Source: an uncultured Erysipelotrichaceae bacterium (GTDB taxonomy: Bacteria > Bacillota_I > Bacilli_A > Acholeplasmatales > Anaeroplasmataceae). Taken from it: a DNA stretch of 17,988 bases. The notes under the pieces were generated by a model. It was not told the origin of the DNA. It worked only from the letters and a program-made list of their open reading frames with translations, and searched no databases. The stretch is taken from contig CACZRY010000032.1 in assembly GCA_902783745.1 (NCBI GenBank), positions 1 to 17,988 on the forward strand, in the 5' to 3' direction. This document shows positions 1 through 8,818 of the stretch, one piece after another; the stretch's first letter is position 1, and each line of letters opens with the position of its first letter. Made by a program: the position numbers and the translations under genes.

Positions 1-156
1 AACTTCAACATTGTAGCTAACAACACTCATATTATCCCTTCTTCAAATCTTCATTTCCTTGTTTTATAATATATTCTTTAATATTATGTGTCTATATTTC
101 ACACACCAAACAATATGGTAATATAAATCATATACATATCCTCTACCATGTTTCAT
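1..156 (-). pseudogene. tnpA: IS200/IS605-family transposase TnpA, broken, 3' part outside window
   Basis: Read leftwards from an ATG at 156-154, the frame begins MKHGRGYVYD and continues YYHIVWCVKYRH, the hallmark first strand of single-strand DNA transposases of the IS200/IS605 family (HUH enzymes with one catalytic tyrosine). It then meets TAA (codon 31) and TGA (codon 38). After these the same frame continues as RRDNMSVVSYNVEV up to the edge; in intact relatives this position leads directly into the catalytic DHxH motif, which would lie just outside the window. Because similarity resumes in the same frame after both stops, the gene looks inactivated by point mutations rather than cut short. 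TGA is a true stop in this genome (it ends the atpI-like gene) and TAA would stop translation anyway. A GAGG at 167-170 serves as ribosome binding site. The two HUH histidines and the catalytic tyrosine cannot be seen here. Confidence 0.82.
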
Positions 157-177
157 AATGTGAATACCTCTACTAAT

Positions 178-186
178 ATTATAGCA
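178..186 (-). promoter_or_regulatory. Extended -10 promoter in front of the tnpA remnant
   Basis: The minus strand reads TGCTATAAT, a perfect TATAAT hexamer preceded by TG one base away, an extended -10 box. No good -35 is present 16-18 bases upstream. Transcription would start near position 171, only about 15 bases before the tnpA ATG, so the GAGG ribosome binding site sits at the very 5' end of the message. Short, weakly translated leaders are common for this insertion-sequence family. Confidence 0.45.
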
Positions 187-221
187 TAATTATTGACATA
201 AGCATACTAAAAAAAAGATGT

Positions 222-239
222 TATATACTTTAGTATATA
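222..239 (-). repeat. Small perfect hairpin, possible left-end hairpin of the IS200/IS605 element
   Basis: Two 7-base arms (TATATAC at 222-228 and GTATATA at 233-239) enclose a 4-base loop. The position, about 65-85 bases upstream of the tnpA start, suits the subterminal hairpin that IS200/IS605 transposases recognise at the left end. The assignment is an inference: the arms are pure AT plus one G:C pair, and the element boundary and right end cannot be seen. Confidence 0.3.
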
Positions 240-240
240 C

Positions 241-301
241 TTTGAGAAAAATAACTGACATATGCAATATTATTTTATATTTTTTATTAATTTTTCTCAA
301 A
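241..301. repeat. 12-bp perfect inverted repeat with 37-base spacer
   Basis: TTTGAGAAAAAT at 241-252 is matched by ATTTTTCTCAAA at 290-301. The spacer is almost pure AT. The repeat sits between the end of cca and the tnpA remnant. It does not look like an intrinsic terminator because there is no GC-rich stem and no directional T-run. It could be a target-site structure or an element end, or a chance pairing in AT-rich DNA. Confidence 0.4.
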
Positions 302-342
302 AATGAAGCCTAACTCGTAAATCAATTAACGAGTGTGCGGCT
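296..342 (-). terminator. Possible weak terminator of cca
   Basis: On the minus strand, around the cca stop codon, AGCC (339-342) pairs with GGCT (307-310) and CTCGT (329-333) pairs with ACGAG (314-318), with an internal bulge. The structure is followed by TCATTTTTG. Stem quality is modest and part of it lies in the last codons of cca, so this is a tentative call. Confidence 0.35.
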
Positions 343-1435
343 CTAGTGTATCAACTCCTAAATAGGTTAATATTTCGCTTCTTTCGTTTTTTAATTTATT
401 ATTTAAAATTAAATATAAAACCTCTTCTATTTTTATGCTTATATCTTTTCCTTTAAAATAATTAGATATCTCTTTTTTAGATACCTTAAGCTCAGTATCA
501 TTTGATATAGGCATATTAATAATTTTAAAGATTAAATTATCATATAAATCTAAATATATAAATAGATTTTTATATTTATCTAATAAATATTTATTCTTAT
601 ATAAATAATAATTATTAAAATTATTTTGATATAAGGATTCAATATTTTTAATATCTACTAATATGCTTTTATATGTAAATGGTGGCATATTTTTAGTTTT
701 AACATAATAAAGAAGCATATTTTCTTCTACAGTTAAAGCTTTATCACTTATATTAATAAAATACTTATAATCACTTATATCACTAAATATATCATATTTA
801 TTTAATATTATTAAACCATTATTATATGGTTCATATAATATCTTTTTATAATATTCAAATAAGCGTTCATTAGATAAATCTTTTAAAAGATTTTTATTAT
901 TAATCATAGAATTTAATGTATCAATTTCTATATCAAAGCCAAGCTTTGATGAGAAATATAAAGCTCTTAATATTCTTAATGAATCTTCTTTAAATCTTTT
1001 ATCTTTATCTCCAGTAATTCTTATTATTTTATTATTTATATCATTTATTCCATTATATTTATCTATTATATTTTTATCTTTATCTAGGGCAATTGAATTT
1101 ATTGAGAAATCTCTTCTTTTTAAGTCTTCTTCTAAAGAATCAACTAATTTAACAGATGGGTGTCTATGATCCTTATATTCTATATCTGTTCTAAATTCAG
1201 TTACTTCAAATAATAAATCTAGGTATTCTACTTTTATAGAAAGATATGGGTTTTTAGAATTAGATGTTTTAAAATTATTTTTTATTTCATCTATTGGCAT
1301 AGATGTTGTTATATCTATATCTATTGGGTCATATCCTAATATATGGTCACGTACTGCACCACCAACTATATATGCCTTATAACCTAAATTATTAATTTTT
1401 TCAATTAGCTTCAAGCCTTTATCTAAATTAGTCAT
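326..1435 (-). CDS. cca: CCA-adding tRNA nucleotidyltransferase
   Basis: The enzyme adds or repairs the 3'-terminal CCA of tRNAs in the cytoplasm using CTP and ATP. At 369 residues it is slightly shorter than the Bacillus enzyme (about 400). Family motifs appear in order: GGAVRD at 25-30, the metal-binding DID at 39-41 in the nucleotidyltransferase fold, RRDFSIN at 107-113, and RFKEDSLRILRA at 147-158, whose EDxxR part selects the incoming nucleotide. An LSNERLFEYYKKIL stretch near residues 185-200 starts the helical tRNA-binding part. The C-terminal half is lysine- and asparagine-rich and less conserved. The ATG at 1435 has AGGGTG just upstream. A close class II relative, poly(A) polymerase, is possible in principle, but a class II enzyme in a low-GC Gram-positive with this EDxxR motif is normally Cca. 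The gene is divergent from the yigZ-type gene. Confidence 0.9.
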   Translation of the reverse strand: MTNLDKGLKLIEKINNLGYKAYIVGGAVRDHILGYDPIDIDITTSMPIDEIKNNFKTSNSKNPYLSIKVEYLDLLFEVTEFRTDIEYKDHRHPSVKLVDSLEEDLKRRDFSINSIALDKDKNIIDKYNGINDINNKIIRITGDKDKRFKEDSLRILRALYFSSKLGFDIEIDTLNSMINNKNLLKDLSNERLFEYYKKILYEPYNNGLIILNKYDIFSDISDYKYFINISDKALTVEENMLLYYVKTKNMPPFTYKSILVDIKNIESLYQNNFNNYYLYKNKYLLDKYKNLFIYLDLYDNLIFKIINMPISNDTELKVSKKEISNYFKGKDISIKIEEVLYLILNNKLKNERSEILTYLGVDTLEPHTR

Positions 1436-1451
1436 TATAGCACCCTATTAA

Positions 1452-1460
1452 ATTATATCA
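1452..1460 (-). promoter_or_regulatory. Likely cca promoter (extended -10)
   Basis: The minus strand reads TGATATAAT, an extended -10 (TGnTATAAT) about 17 bases before the cca ATG. A start near 1445 would give a leader of about ten bases that just contains the AGGGTG ribosome binding site. A small palindrome, ATATCA/TGATAT (1455-1460 and 1466-1471), overlaps it and lies between the two divergent genes. It could be an operator or chance. Confidence 0.4.
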
Positions 1461-1464
1461 TTTT

Positions 1465-1514
1465 TTGATATTTTTTGTTATTACTTTAATATTAGGGTTA
1501 AATAATTTATAATA
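1465..1514 (+). promoter_or_regulatory. Candidate promoter(s) of the yigZ-type gene
   Basis: Two possibilities exist. TTGATA (1465-1470) with TAATAT 16 bases later (1487-1492) would leave a leader that keeps the ribosome binding site. A perfect TATAAT at 1509-1514 would start transcription at about 1521, inside the GAGG ribosome binding site at 1520-1523, which is less likely. The sequence alone does not decide between them. Confidence 0.3.
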
Positions 1515-1530
1515 ATCTTGAGGTTTTTAT

Positions 1531-2142
1531 ATGAGATATATTAAGGATTATTTAGAAAACTTAATAGAAATTAAAAAATCTAAATTCATATGCCAAGTAT
1601 ATAGAGTTAATAATACAGATGAGGTTTTAAATATTTTAACTTCTGTAAGAAAAAAATATTATGACGCAAGACATAATTGTTATGCTTATATAATTGGTGA
1701 TAATATGGAGATTATGAAATCAAGTGATGATGGTGAACCACAAAAAACTGCAGGTTATCCTATGATGGAAGCTTTAAAGAAATATGAGGTTACAAATATT
1801 TTAGTTATTGTAACAAGATATTTTGGTGGTACATTACTTGGAGCATCAGGACTTATTCATGCATATTCTTCTTCTGTACATGAAGCGTTAGGTAAGTGTA
1901 AGTTTTATGTTAAAAAGAATTTAGAAGAGATTTTAATACAAACTGATTATAAAGGATATAATCAGATTATAAAAATGCCTAATGTTAATATAATTGATCA
2001 AAAGTTTTTAGATTATGTCATACTAAGAGTAGGCTTAGATGGCGTTAGTTTTGATTCTTTTTGCGAAACCCTAGAGGAAATGCATATTACTAAAGAAATC
2101 AAAAAAATAGGGGATTTCCAAGTGGAAATCCCAATAGATTAA
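1531..2142 (+). CDS. yigZ: YigZ/YvyE family protein (IMPACT family, UPF0029)
   Basis: Members of this family are cytoplasmic two-domain proteins related to eukaryotic IMPACT; their bacterial role is poorly defined, and some have been linked to translation or proline-peptidase-type annotations. The length of 203 residues is typical. Visible hallmarks are ARHNCYAY at 46-53, SSDDGEP..TAGYP at 64-77, and VTRYFGG..LGASGLIHAY at 94-112, which form the IMPACT N-terminal fold. The C-terminal about 70 residues form the small ferredoxin-like domain (DUF1949-type). A GAGG seven bases before the ATG supports the start. This is the only plus-strand gene in the window. Its stop codon TAA overlaps the TAA of the convergent DUF1146 gene through a shared TTAA, and codons 194-201 contain the stem-loop that terminates the opposite operon. 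No separate terminator for this gene is evident. Confidence 0.88.
   Translation: MRYIKDYLENLIEIKKSKFICQVYRVNNTDEVLNILTSVRKKYYDARHNCYAYIIGDNMEIMKSSDDGEPQKTAGYPMMEALKKYEVTNILVIVTRYFGGTLLGASGLIHAYSSSVHEALGKCKFYVKKNLEEILIQTDYKGYNQIIKMPNVNIIDQKFLDYVILRVGLDGVSFDSFCETLEEMHITKEIKKIGDFQVEIPID
2101..2132 (-). terminator. Intrinsic terminator of the rpiB-atp-DUF1146 operon
   Basis: On the minus strand GGGATTTCC, loop ACTT, GGAAATCCC is followed by CTATTTTTTT. The 9-bp stem is perfect (arms at 2111-2119 and 2124-2132) and the T-run lies at 2101-2107. It begins seven bases after the stop codon of the DUF1146 gene. In the other direction the stem is followed by AATAGATTAA, so it should act only on leftward transcription. 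The whole structure lies within the coding sequence of the convergent yigZ-type gene. Confidence 0.88.
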
Positions 2143-2369
2143 GGTATATAGTTTAAGATTAGTTCAACTAATAGTTTTACACCAAATGTTAATAAGGTTG
2201 CGGTAATAAATGCAACTATAATATAAGCTGTTTTTATTTCTACTATATGACCTTGTTTAAATAAGCGTTCTAAATTTGTTGCAGTAATGACGTAATATGA
2301 TATTAAAAAGAATACTACAAATAAGCATAATAATATTATCCAAACTGGATTAAAAGTTTCTAAAAACAT
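2139..2369 (-). CDS. DUF1146 family small membrane protein (YwzB-like)
   Basis: A 76-residue membrane protein with two predicted helices (about 9-31 and 47-71), separated by a short charged loop containing NLERLFKQGH. This layout and the sequence around the loop match the DUF1146/YwzB family of Bacilli, whose function is unknown. In Bacillus subtilis ywzB also follows atpC, so the position supports the identification. AGGAGA at 2378-2383, eight bases before the ATG, gives a good start. The gene is separated from atpC by an AT-rich hairpin that may reduce read-through, and is followed at once by the operon terminator. No residue pattern suggests an enzyme. A role in ATP synthase assembly or cell envelope would be speculation based on position alone. 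Confidence 0.78.
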   Translation of the reverse strand: MFLETFNPVWIILLCLFVVFFLISYYVITATNLERLFKQGHIVEIKTAYIIVAFITATLLTFGVKLLVELILNYIP

Positions 2370-2391
2370 TTATAATTTCTCCTTTATTAAT

Positions 2392-2417
2392 AAAATGCCA
2401 TATTTCTATGGCATTTT
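2392..2417 (-). terminator. Hairpin between atpC and the DUF1146 gene, probable partial terminator
   Basis: AAAATGCCATA (2392-2402) and TATGGCATTTT (2407-2417) form a perfect 11-bp stem, with loop GAAA on the minus strand. The 3' arm ends in TTTT and is followed by ATTAATAA. The T-run is short and mostly inside the stem, so read-through into the DUF1146 gene is likely. It may attenuate expression or protect the 3' end of the atp message. The reverse orientation, followed by TATTTTTATA, could also stop rightward transcription. Confidence 0.6.
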
Positions 2418-2422
2418 TATTT

Positions 2423-2814
2423 TTATATTCTTCCGGCTCCTGATTTCTTGATGTTCTTTGCTAAATCTTTTTCTTTTTGAGTAAAGTCAGCAGATTCCTT
2501 TCTGTTCTTTTCAAGTCTATCTTTACGAACAGCAAGTAAGTGCTCCTTTGCAGATTCTGGAGTTCTACCTAAGTGAGCTTCTTGTACTAATACACTACAG
2601 TAGTTATTTTGGAATTGAAGTATTCCTGAAACAACAACAACATAGAATATATCATCACCTCTTACTACCTTTAAGTAGCCCTCATCCATCACAGATACAA
2701 CAGGGATGTGGTTTTTCATGATTGTAAATTCACCTTTAACATTATCATGAACTAATACATAATCAACCTCATCATTAAATTGATATCCTTGATGCGTTGC
2801 GACAACAACTCTCA

Positions 2815-2815
<1 letters not shown>
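2423..2815 (-). CDS. atpC: F-type ATP synthase epsilon subunit
   Basis: Central-stalk subunit that binds gamma and the c ring and regulates ATP hydrolysis. The 130 residues are near the usual 130-140. The N-terminal about 85 residues form the beta-sandwich, with GEFTIMKNHIPVVSVMDEG (28-46) matching the conserved region around the G-F-x-x-L-x-x-H-x-P motif. The C-terminal part (about 87-130) is the helical hairpin, rich in K, E and R. The start ATG shares one base with the atpD stop (TAATG), so translation is coupled. It is the last structural gene of the atp cluster. Confidence 0.93.
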
Positions 2816-5102
<2,287 letters not shown>

Positions 5103-5113
5103 AAGAAATCCTC

Positions 5114-6622
5114 CTACATTAGTCTCTTCTTAAAATCATTTAGATAATTATCTAATTTAGATGAATCAGGTAATGCCTTAGTATTACGTAATTCATCTGC
5201 AATTTCTTTTCCTAAATCATTAGATTTTAAGTCAGATATTAGATTTGACTCAAATCTTTGGATATCTTGAATCTTAACATCATCTAAGAAGCCCTTAGTT
5301 AGGCTATATAAAATCATAGTTTCTTCTTCCATAGCTAAAGATTCATGTAATCCTTGTTTTAAAACTTCTTCAGTTCTCTTACCTCTTTCAAGTCTTGCCT
5401 TAGTAGATGCATCAAGGTCTGAACCAAATTGTGCAAATGATTCAAGTTCGTGGTATGATGCTAAGTCAAGTCTTAGAGTACCTGAAACCTTCTTAACGGC
5501 CTTAGTTTGTGCAGCTCCACCTACTCTTGATACTGATAAACCTGCGTTAATAGCTGGTCTAATACCCTTATAGAAATAATCAGCTTGTAAGAAAATCTGT
5601 CCATCTGTAATTGAAATTACATTTGTTGGAATATATGCTGAAATATCACCAGCTTGAGTTTCAATAATAGGTAAGGCAGTAATTGATCCACCGCCTAATT
5701 CCTTATTTAACTTAGCTGCACGTTCAAGTAATCTTGAATGTAGATAGAATACATCACCTGGGTAAGCTTCTCTTCCTGGTGGTCTATGTAGTAATAATGA
5801 CATTTCACGGTATGCAACAGCGTGCTTAGATAAATCATCATAAACAATTAATACATCCTTGCCTTGATACATAAAATATTCAGCCATAGAAACACCACTA
5901 TATGGTGCTAAATATAGCATAGGTGCTGGATTTGATGCAGATGCTGAAACAATAATTGAATACTTCATTGCATCATGATCTTTTAATGTTTCATAAACAT
6001 TTAATACTGTTGATTCCTTTTGACCAATTGCAACATATACACAAATTACATCCTTACCCTTTTGGTTAAGAATTGTATCAATTGCAATTGATGTCTTACC
6101 TGTTTGACGGTCACCAATGATTAATTCACGTTGACCTTTTCCAATAGGTACTAATGCATCTAGTACCTTAATACCAGTTTGTAATGGTTCATTAACTGGA
6201 GAACGATCCATAACTCCTGTTGCTTTTACTTCAATTGGGCGGAACTCATCACTCTTAATTGTTCCAAGTCCGTCAATTGGCTGTCCTAATGGATTAACAA
6301 CTCTTCCTAAGAATTGATTTCCAACAGGAACCTCAAGAATTCTTCCTGTACATTTAACAATGTCGCCTTCCTTAACCTTTACTGAATCACCAAGTAAAAT
6401 TACACCTACTTGATCTTCTTCAAGGTTTTGTACCATACCATAAACATTGTTAGGGAATACAAGTAATTCTGATGACATAGCTTTATTTAATCCGTGTACG
6501 ATTGCGATTCCATCTCCGACCTCAACAACACGGCCAACATTTTCAGTTTGAATATCATCCTTATAAGACTTAATTTGTTCTTTTATAAGTTTTGAAATCT
6601 CTGATAAATTAATATTTGCCAT
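5114..6622 (-). CDS. atpA: F-type ATP synthase alpha subunit
   Basis: Non-catalytic nucleotide-binding subunit of F1, alternating with beta. The 502 residues are the family norm. The P-loop GDRQTGKT is at 170-177, and the arginine finger is R366 in the segment [10 protein letters not shown]. The [21 protein letters not shown] stretch (270-290) carries the conserved core in which the family reads [13 protein letters not shown]; here LHRPPGR. A perfect AGGAGG lies six or seven bases before the ATG, partly inside the last codons of atpH. Confidence 0.97.
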   Translation of the reverse strand: MANINLSEISKLIKEQIKSYKDDIQTENVGRVVEVGDGIAIVHGLNKAMSSELLVFPNNVYGMVQNLEEDQVGVILLGDSVKVKEGDIVKCTGRILEVPVGNQFLGRVVNPLGQPIDGLGTIKSDEFRPIEVKATGVMDRSPVNEPLQTGIKVLDALVPIGKGQRELIIGDRQTGKTSIAIDTILNQKGKDVICVYVAIGQKESTVLNVYETLKDHDAMKYSIIVSASASNPAPMLYLAPYSGVSMAEYFMYQGKDVLIVYDDLSKHAVAYREMSLLLHRPPGREAYPGDVFYLHSRLLERAAKLNKELGGGSITALPIIETQAGDISAYIPTNVISITDGQIFLQADYFYKGIRPAINAGLSVSRVGGAAQTKAVKKVSGTLRLDLASYHELESFAQFGSDLDASTKARLERGKRTEEVLKQGLHESLAMEEETMILYSLTKGFLDDVKIQDIQRFESNLISDLKSNDLGKEIADELRNTKALPDSSKLDNYLNDFKKRLM

Positions 6623-6634
6623 CGATTATCCCTC

Positions 6635-7156
6635 CTATATAGACTCTTTTAATCTTAGTAGACCAGACTTCAAAGTATAGTCAATAACTTCGTCATCAAC
6701 TATAATTTGGAATCCTCCTAAGATATCTTCATCAATAACATTCTCTATTTCTAGAGTATACTTTGTATATTTGTGCTTTAAAGCTTTTCTAACATTATCA
6801 ATTTCTTTTTCAGAAAGTGGTTTTACTGATTTAACTTGTATTATTAAAATTTTATTTTCTTCTCTTATAAATTTATCAAATTCTTTTCTAATATCTCTTA
6901 ATAAGTTAAATCTATTGTGGTCAATAAGCACATATAAAAAATTTAATAATGTTTCTGAAATTATTTTCTTAAAAACATTAGTGATAATTTTCTTTTTTTC
7001 ATCTTTTGAAATAAATGGTGAAGTCATAACTTCATAACAATCACTATCTTTATAAGCTGTCTTATATACAACTCTTAATTGTTCTCTTGTATCATCTAAA
7101 CACTTTTCTTCAACACTTAATTCATATAATGCCTTTGCGTATTCTTGTGAAACCAC
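6635..7156 (-). CDS. atpH: F-type ATP synthase delta subunit
   Basis: Peripheral-stalk subunit (OSCP equivalent) sitting on top of F1 and joining it to the b dimer. The 173 residues match the family. The N-terminal helical domain begins VSQEYAKALYELSVEE, and the C-terminal signature is EDILGGFQIIVDDEVIDYTL (144-163). The start codon is GTG (7156-7154) and shares its G with the TAG stop of atpF (TAGTG), so it probably depends on coupled translation; this would keep its yield low, fitting one copy per complex. Confidence 0.93.
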   Translation of the reverse strand: MVSQEYAKALYELSVEEKCLDDTREQLRVVYKTAYKDSDCYEVMTSPFISKDEKKKIITNVFKKIISETLLNFLYVLIDHNRFNLLRDIRKEFDKFIREENKILIIQVKSVKPLSEKEIDNVRKALKHKYTKYTLEIENVIDEDILGGFQIIVDDEVIDYTLKSGLLRLKESI

Positions 7157-7716
7157 TAGTTAGCCCCCTTTAATATTTCATCAACAACATCGAAATATTT
7201 ATCACGGTTAACTTCTCTACCTACAATCTTTTCTGCAGCTTGGAATGCGATATCAACAATTTCTTTCTTAATATCATCTTCCATGCTCTTTCTTTCTTGT
7301 TCAAGTTCGCTTTCTAGGTTAGTTCTTCTTAATTGAGCTTCTTTTTGTGCAGCTTCAATTATTTCTTGAGCACGCTTACCAGCTTCTTTTTCAGCTTTTT
7401 GAAGCATTTCTTTAACCTGAGCCTTAGCATTGCTTAATTCTTCTTGTACTTCGCTTTCTACTAAGAATGCATTCTTCTTTGCTTCTTCAGCATCAGCTAA
7501 TTCCTTATCAATTGCTTTTTTTCTTGATTCAAGCATTTTAGTAATAGGCTTCCAGAATAAGAAACGAATTACTAAAAATAATATGATTGTTGATGAAAGC
7601 TGAATTATAACATCAATTCCATACTTCCATTCAAAGCTAAATCCATTAAGTGGGCCTAAAAGTGTTGCAATATTTGCGCTAATCTCTGCAATTGCAGATG
7701 CTAAATCTAAAAACAT
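7156..7716 (-). CDS. atpF: F-type ATP synthase b subunit
   Basis: Peripheral-stalk subunit: one membrane helix (about 35-55, ending FWKPI) followed by a long charged coiled coil (about 60-165) rich in E, K, A and Q, as in the b dimer. The 186 residues include a 34-residue N-terminal segment before the helix, which is longer than in E. coli but common in Firmicutes. The start ATG has no ribosome binding site at normal distance. An AAGGGAA lies about 28 bases upstream with a small hairpin in between, and the frame has a stop (TGA) just upstream, so no earlier start is possible. Confidence 0.93.
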   Translation of the reverse strand: MFLDLASAIAEISANIATLLGPLNGFSFEWKYGIDVIIQLSSTIILFLVIRFLFWKPITKMLESRKKAIDKELADAEEAKKNAFLVESEVQEELSNAKAQVKEMLQKAEKEAGKRAQEIIEAAQKEAQLRRTNLESELEQERKSMEDDIKKEIVDIAFQAAEKIVGREVNRDKYFDVVDEILKGAN

Positions 7717-7730
7717 AAATATTCACACTA

Positions 7731-7750
7731 CTACAATATGTAGTTCCCTT
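7731..7750 (-). promoter_or_regulatory. Displaced ribosome binding site of atpF with intervening hairpin
   Basis: In the 52-base gap between atpE and atpF the minus strand holds AAGGGAA (7744-7750). Directly after it comes a CTACA-ATA/TAT-TGTAG stem-loop (7731-7743), then 14 bases to the ATG. Folding the hairpin would shorten the effective distance from about 28 to about 15 bases. The arrangement may set the level of subunit b relative to c. This is an inference from spacing only. Confidence 0.35.
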
Positions 7751-7768
7751 CTTTAATATATAAACAAA

Positions 7769-8044
7769 TTACATTACTAATAGAATTGCAATAACTAGAC
7801 CATAAAGACCTGTTGTTTCAGCAACAGCTTGACCAATTAACATTGTCATAGTAATCTTTGATGCCATTTCTGGTTGACGTGCGATTGCATCCATTGCGTG
7901 TGCAGCAACGCTACCTTCACCAATACCAGAACCGAAACCTGTTAATACAGCGATACCAGCACCAATTCCTCTTAAACCATTTTCAATATTTCCTGTAGTT
8001 TCAAGGAATACTAATAAATTTGTTAAAATCATCATGAAATTCAT
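7769..8044 (-). CDS. atpE: F-type ATP synthase c subunit, predicted sodium-binding type
   Basis: Rotor-ring subunit, 91 residues: a short N-terminal extension, then two membrane helices joined by the polar loop ARQPE (55-59) that contacts gamma and epsilon. The ion-carrying glutamate is E76 in GQAVAETTGLYG. Helix 1 holds GSGIGEGS with E43, exactly 33 residues before E76. That is the spacing of Gln32 and Glu65 in the sodium rotor of Ilyobacter tartaricus, and a Glu at this place is the two-carboxylate sodium motif described for Fusobacterium nucleatum. V74, T77 and Y81 also fall on the known ligand positions (V63, T66, Y70). Sodium coupling is therefore predicted, not shown. The ATG has AAGGAG 11 bases upstream. 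Confidence 0.95.
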   Translation of the reverse strand: MNFMMILTNLLVFLETTGNIENGLRGIGAGIAVLTGFGSGIGEGSVAAHAMDAIARQPEMASKITMTMLIGQAVAETTGLYGLVIAILLVM

Positions 8045-8065
8045 ATTTTTTCTATCTCCTTATTT

Positions 8066-8818
8066 TTAATATATTTTTTCACTATCATCAATTTTTTGAG
8101 AAGTGTTTACAACACTTAACATAACAAATACTACTACTTGTATTACACCAAATGCCAAATCAAATAATATGTTAATAAATGGCATTACTATAATAGAATA
8201 ATAGCCTAAGGCGCCTTTAATTAATCCAGATATAACAGCGCCTGATGTTATATTACCGAATAAACGTAATGCAAGTGATACAGGGAATGCAAGTTCACTT
8301 ACAATATTCATAGGAAGCATTACTGGTATAGGATCACAAAATCCCTTTAGCCAACCACCGAATCCTTTTGATATAATTCCTGAGCCCTGAATAATAACAA
8401 ATGATGTCATAGCCAGAGTAAATGTAACAACTAAATAACTTGTTGGGTTATCGAGTAAGAATATAGCTGAAATATTTGAGAAAAACAAGAATACTGCGAT
8501 GGTTAGGAACCAAGGAGCATATGCTTTCCATCTCTTTCCAATGTTTTCTTTTACTAAACCATTAATTAAATCAACAAGCCACATCATAGGTACAAGCCAC
8601 ATTGGGGTTTTCTTTAACGGATCTACTTTCTTTAAGAAAAAGAAAATAATTATAAATGCAATTACTAAAAATGCAGTAATTACCAATGTAGAAAATATTG
8701 GCCCTGGTGCGGTAAGGTTATAAATTACATTGCTATTTCCAGTGCTTACTTCAGTAGTTGTTACATCTGTTGTTTCAGAAACTACCTCATTAAATAGTAA
8801 GCATGTGTCAAATATCAT
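8066..8818 (-). CDS. atpB: F-type ATP synthase a subunit
   Basis: Membrane stator subunit that forms the two ion half-channels next to the c ring. The 250 residues contain about five to six hydrophobic segments. The essential arginine is R185 in SLALRLFGN, with the preceding SELAFPV (E175) typical of the family, and Q227 in the last helix (GVIQVVVF). The first about 38 residues are polar and threonine-rich, before the first helix at about 40-62. The start codon overlaps the stop of the atpI-like gene (ATGA). Confidence 0.96.
   Translation of the reverse strand: MIFDTCLLFNEVVSETTDVTTTEVSTGNSNVIYNLTAPGPIFSTLVITAFLVIAFIIIFFFLKKVDPLKKTPMWLVPMMWLVDLINGLVKENIGKRWKAYAPWFLTIAVFLFFSNISAIFLLDNPTSYLVVTFTLAMTSFVIIQGSGIISKGFGGWLKGFCDPIPVMLPMNIVSELAFPVSLALRLFGNITSGAVISGLIKGALGYYSIIVMPFINILFDLAFGVIQVVVFVMLSVVNTSQKIDDSEKIY

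Noticed and set aside
1..30. A new gene beginning MSVVSYNVEV on the minus strand with AAGGGA in front
   Set aside because: It is in the same frame as the TnpA remnant, and the residues fit the TnpA stretch leading to its DHxH motif, so it is better read as the continuation of the broken gene.
1..156. TGA read as tryptophan (Mycoplasma code) rescuing the transposase
   Set aside because: A TAA stop is also present in the frame, and TGA is the real stop of the atpI-like gene at 8815-8817.
193..229. Plus-strand promoter with TTGACA at 193-198
   Set aside because: No acceptable -10 at 16-18 bases; the nearest TATACT is 25 bases away, and no plus-strand gene follows before 1531.
2158..2172. Hairpin ATTAG-TTCAA-CTAAT followed by AGTTTT as terminator of the yigZ-type gene
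   Set aside because: Only a five-base AT-rich stem and a short T-run; too weak and inside the coding sequence of the DUF1146 gene.
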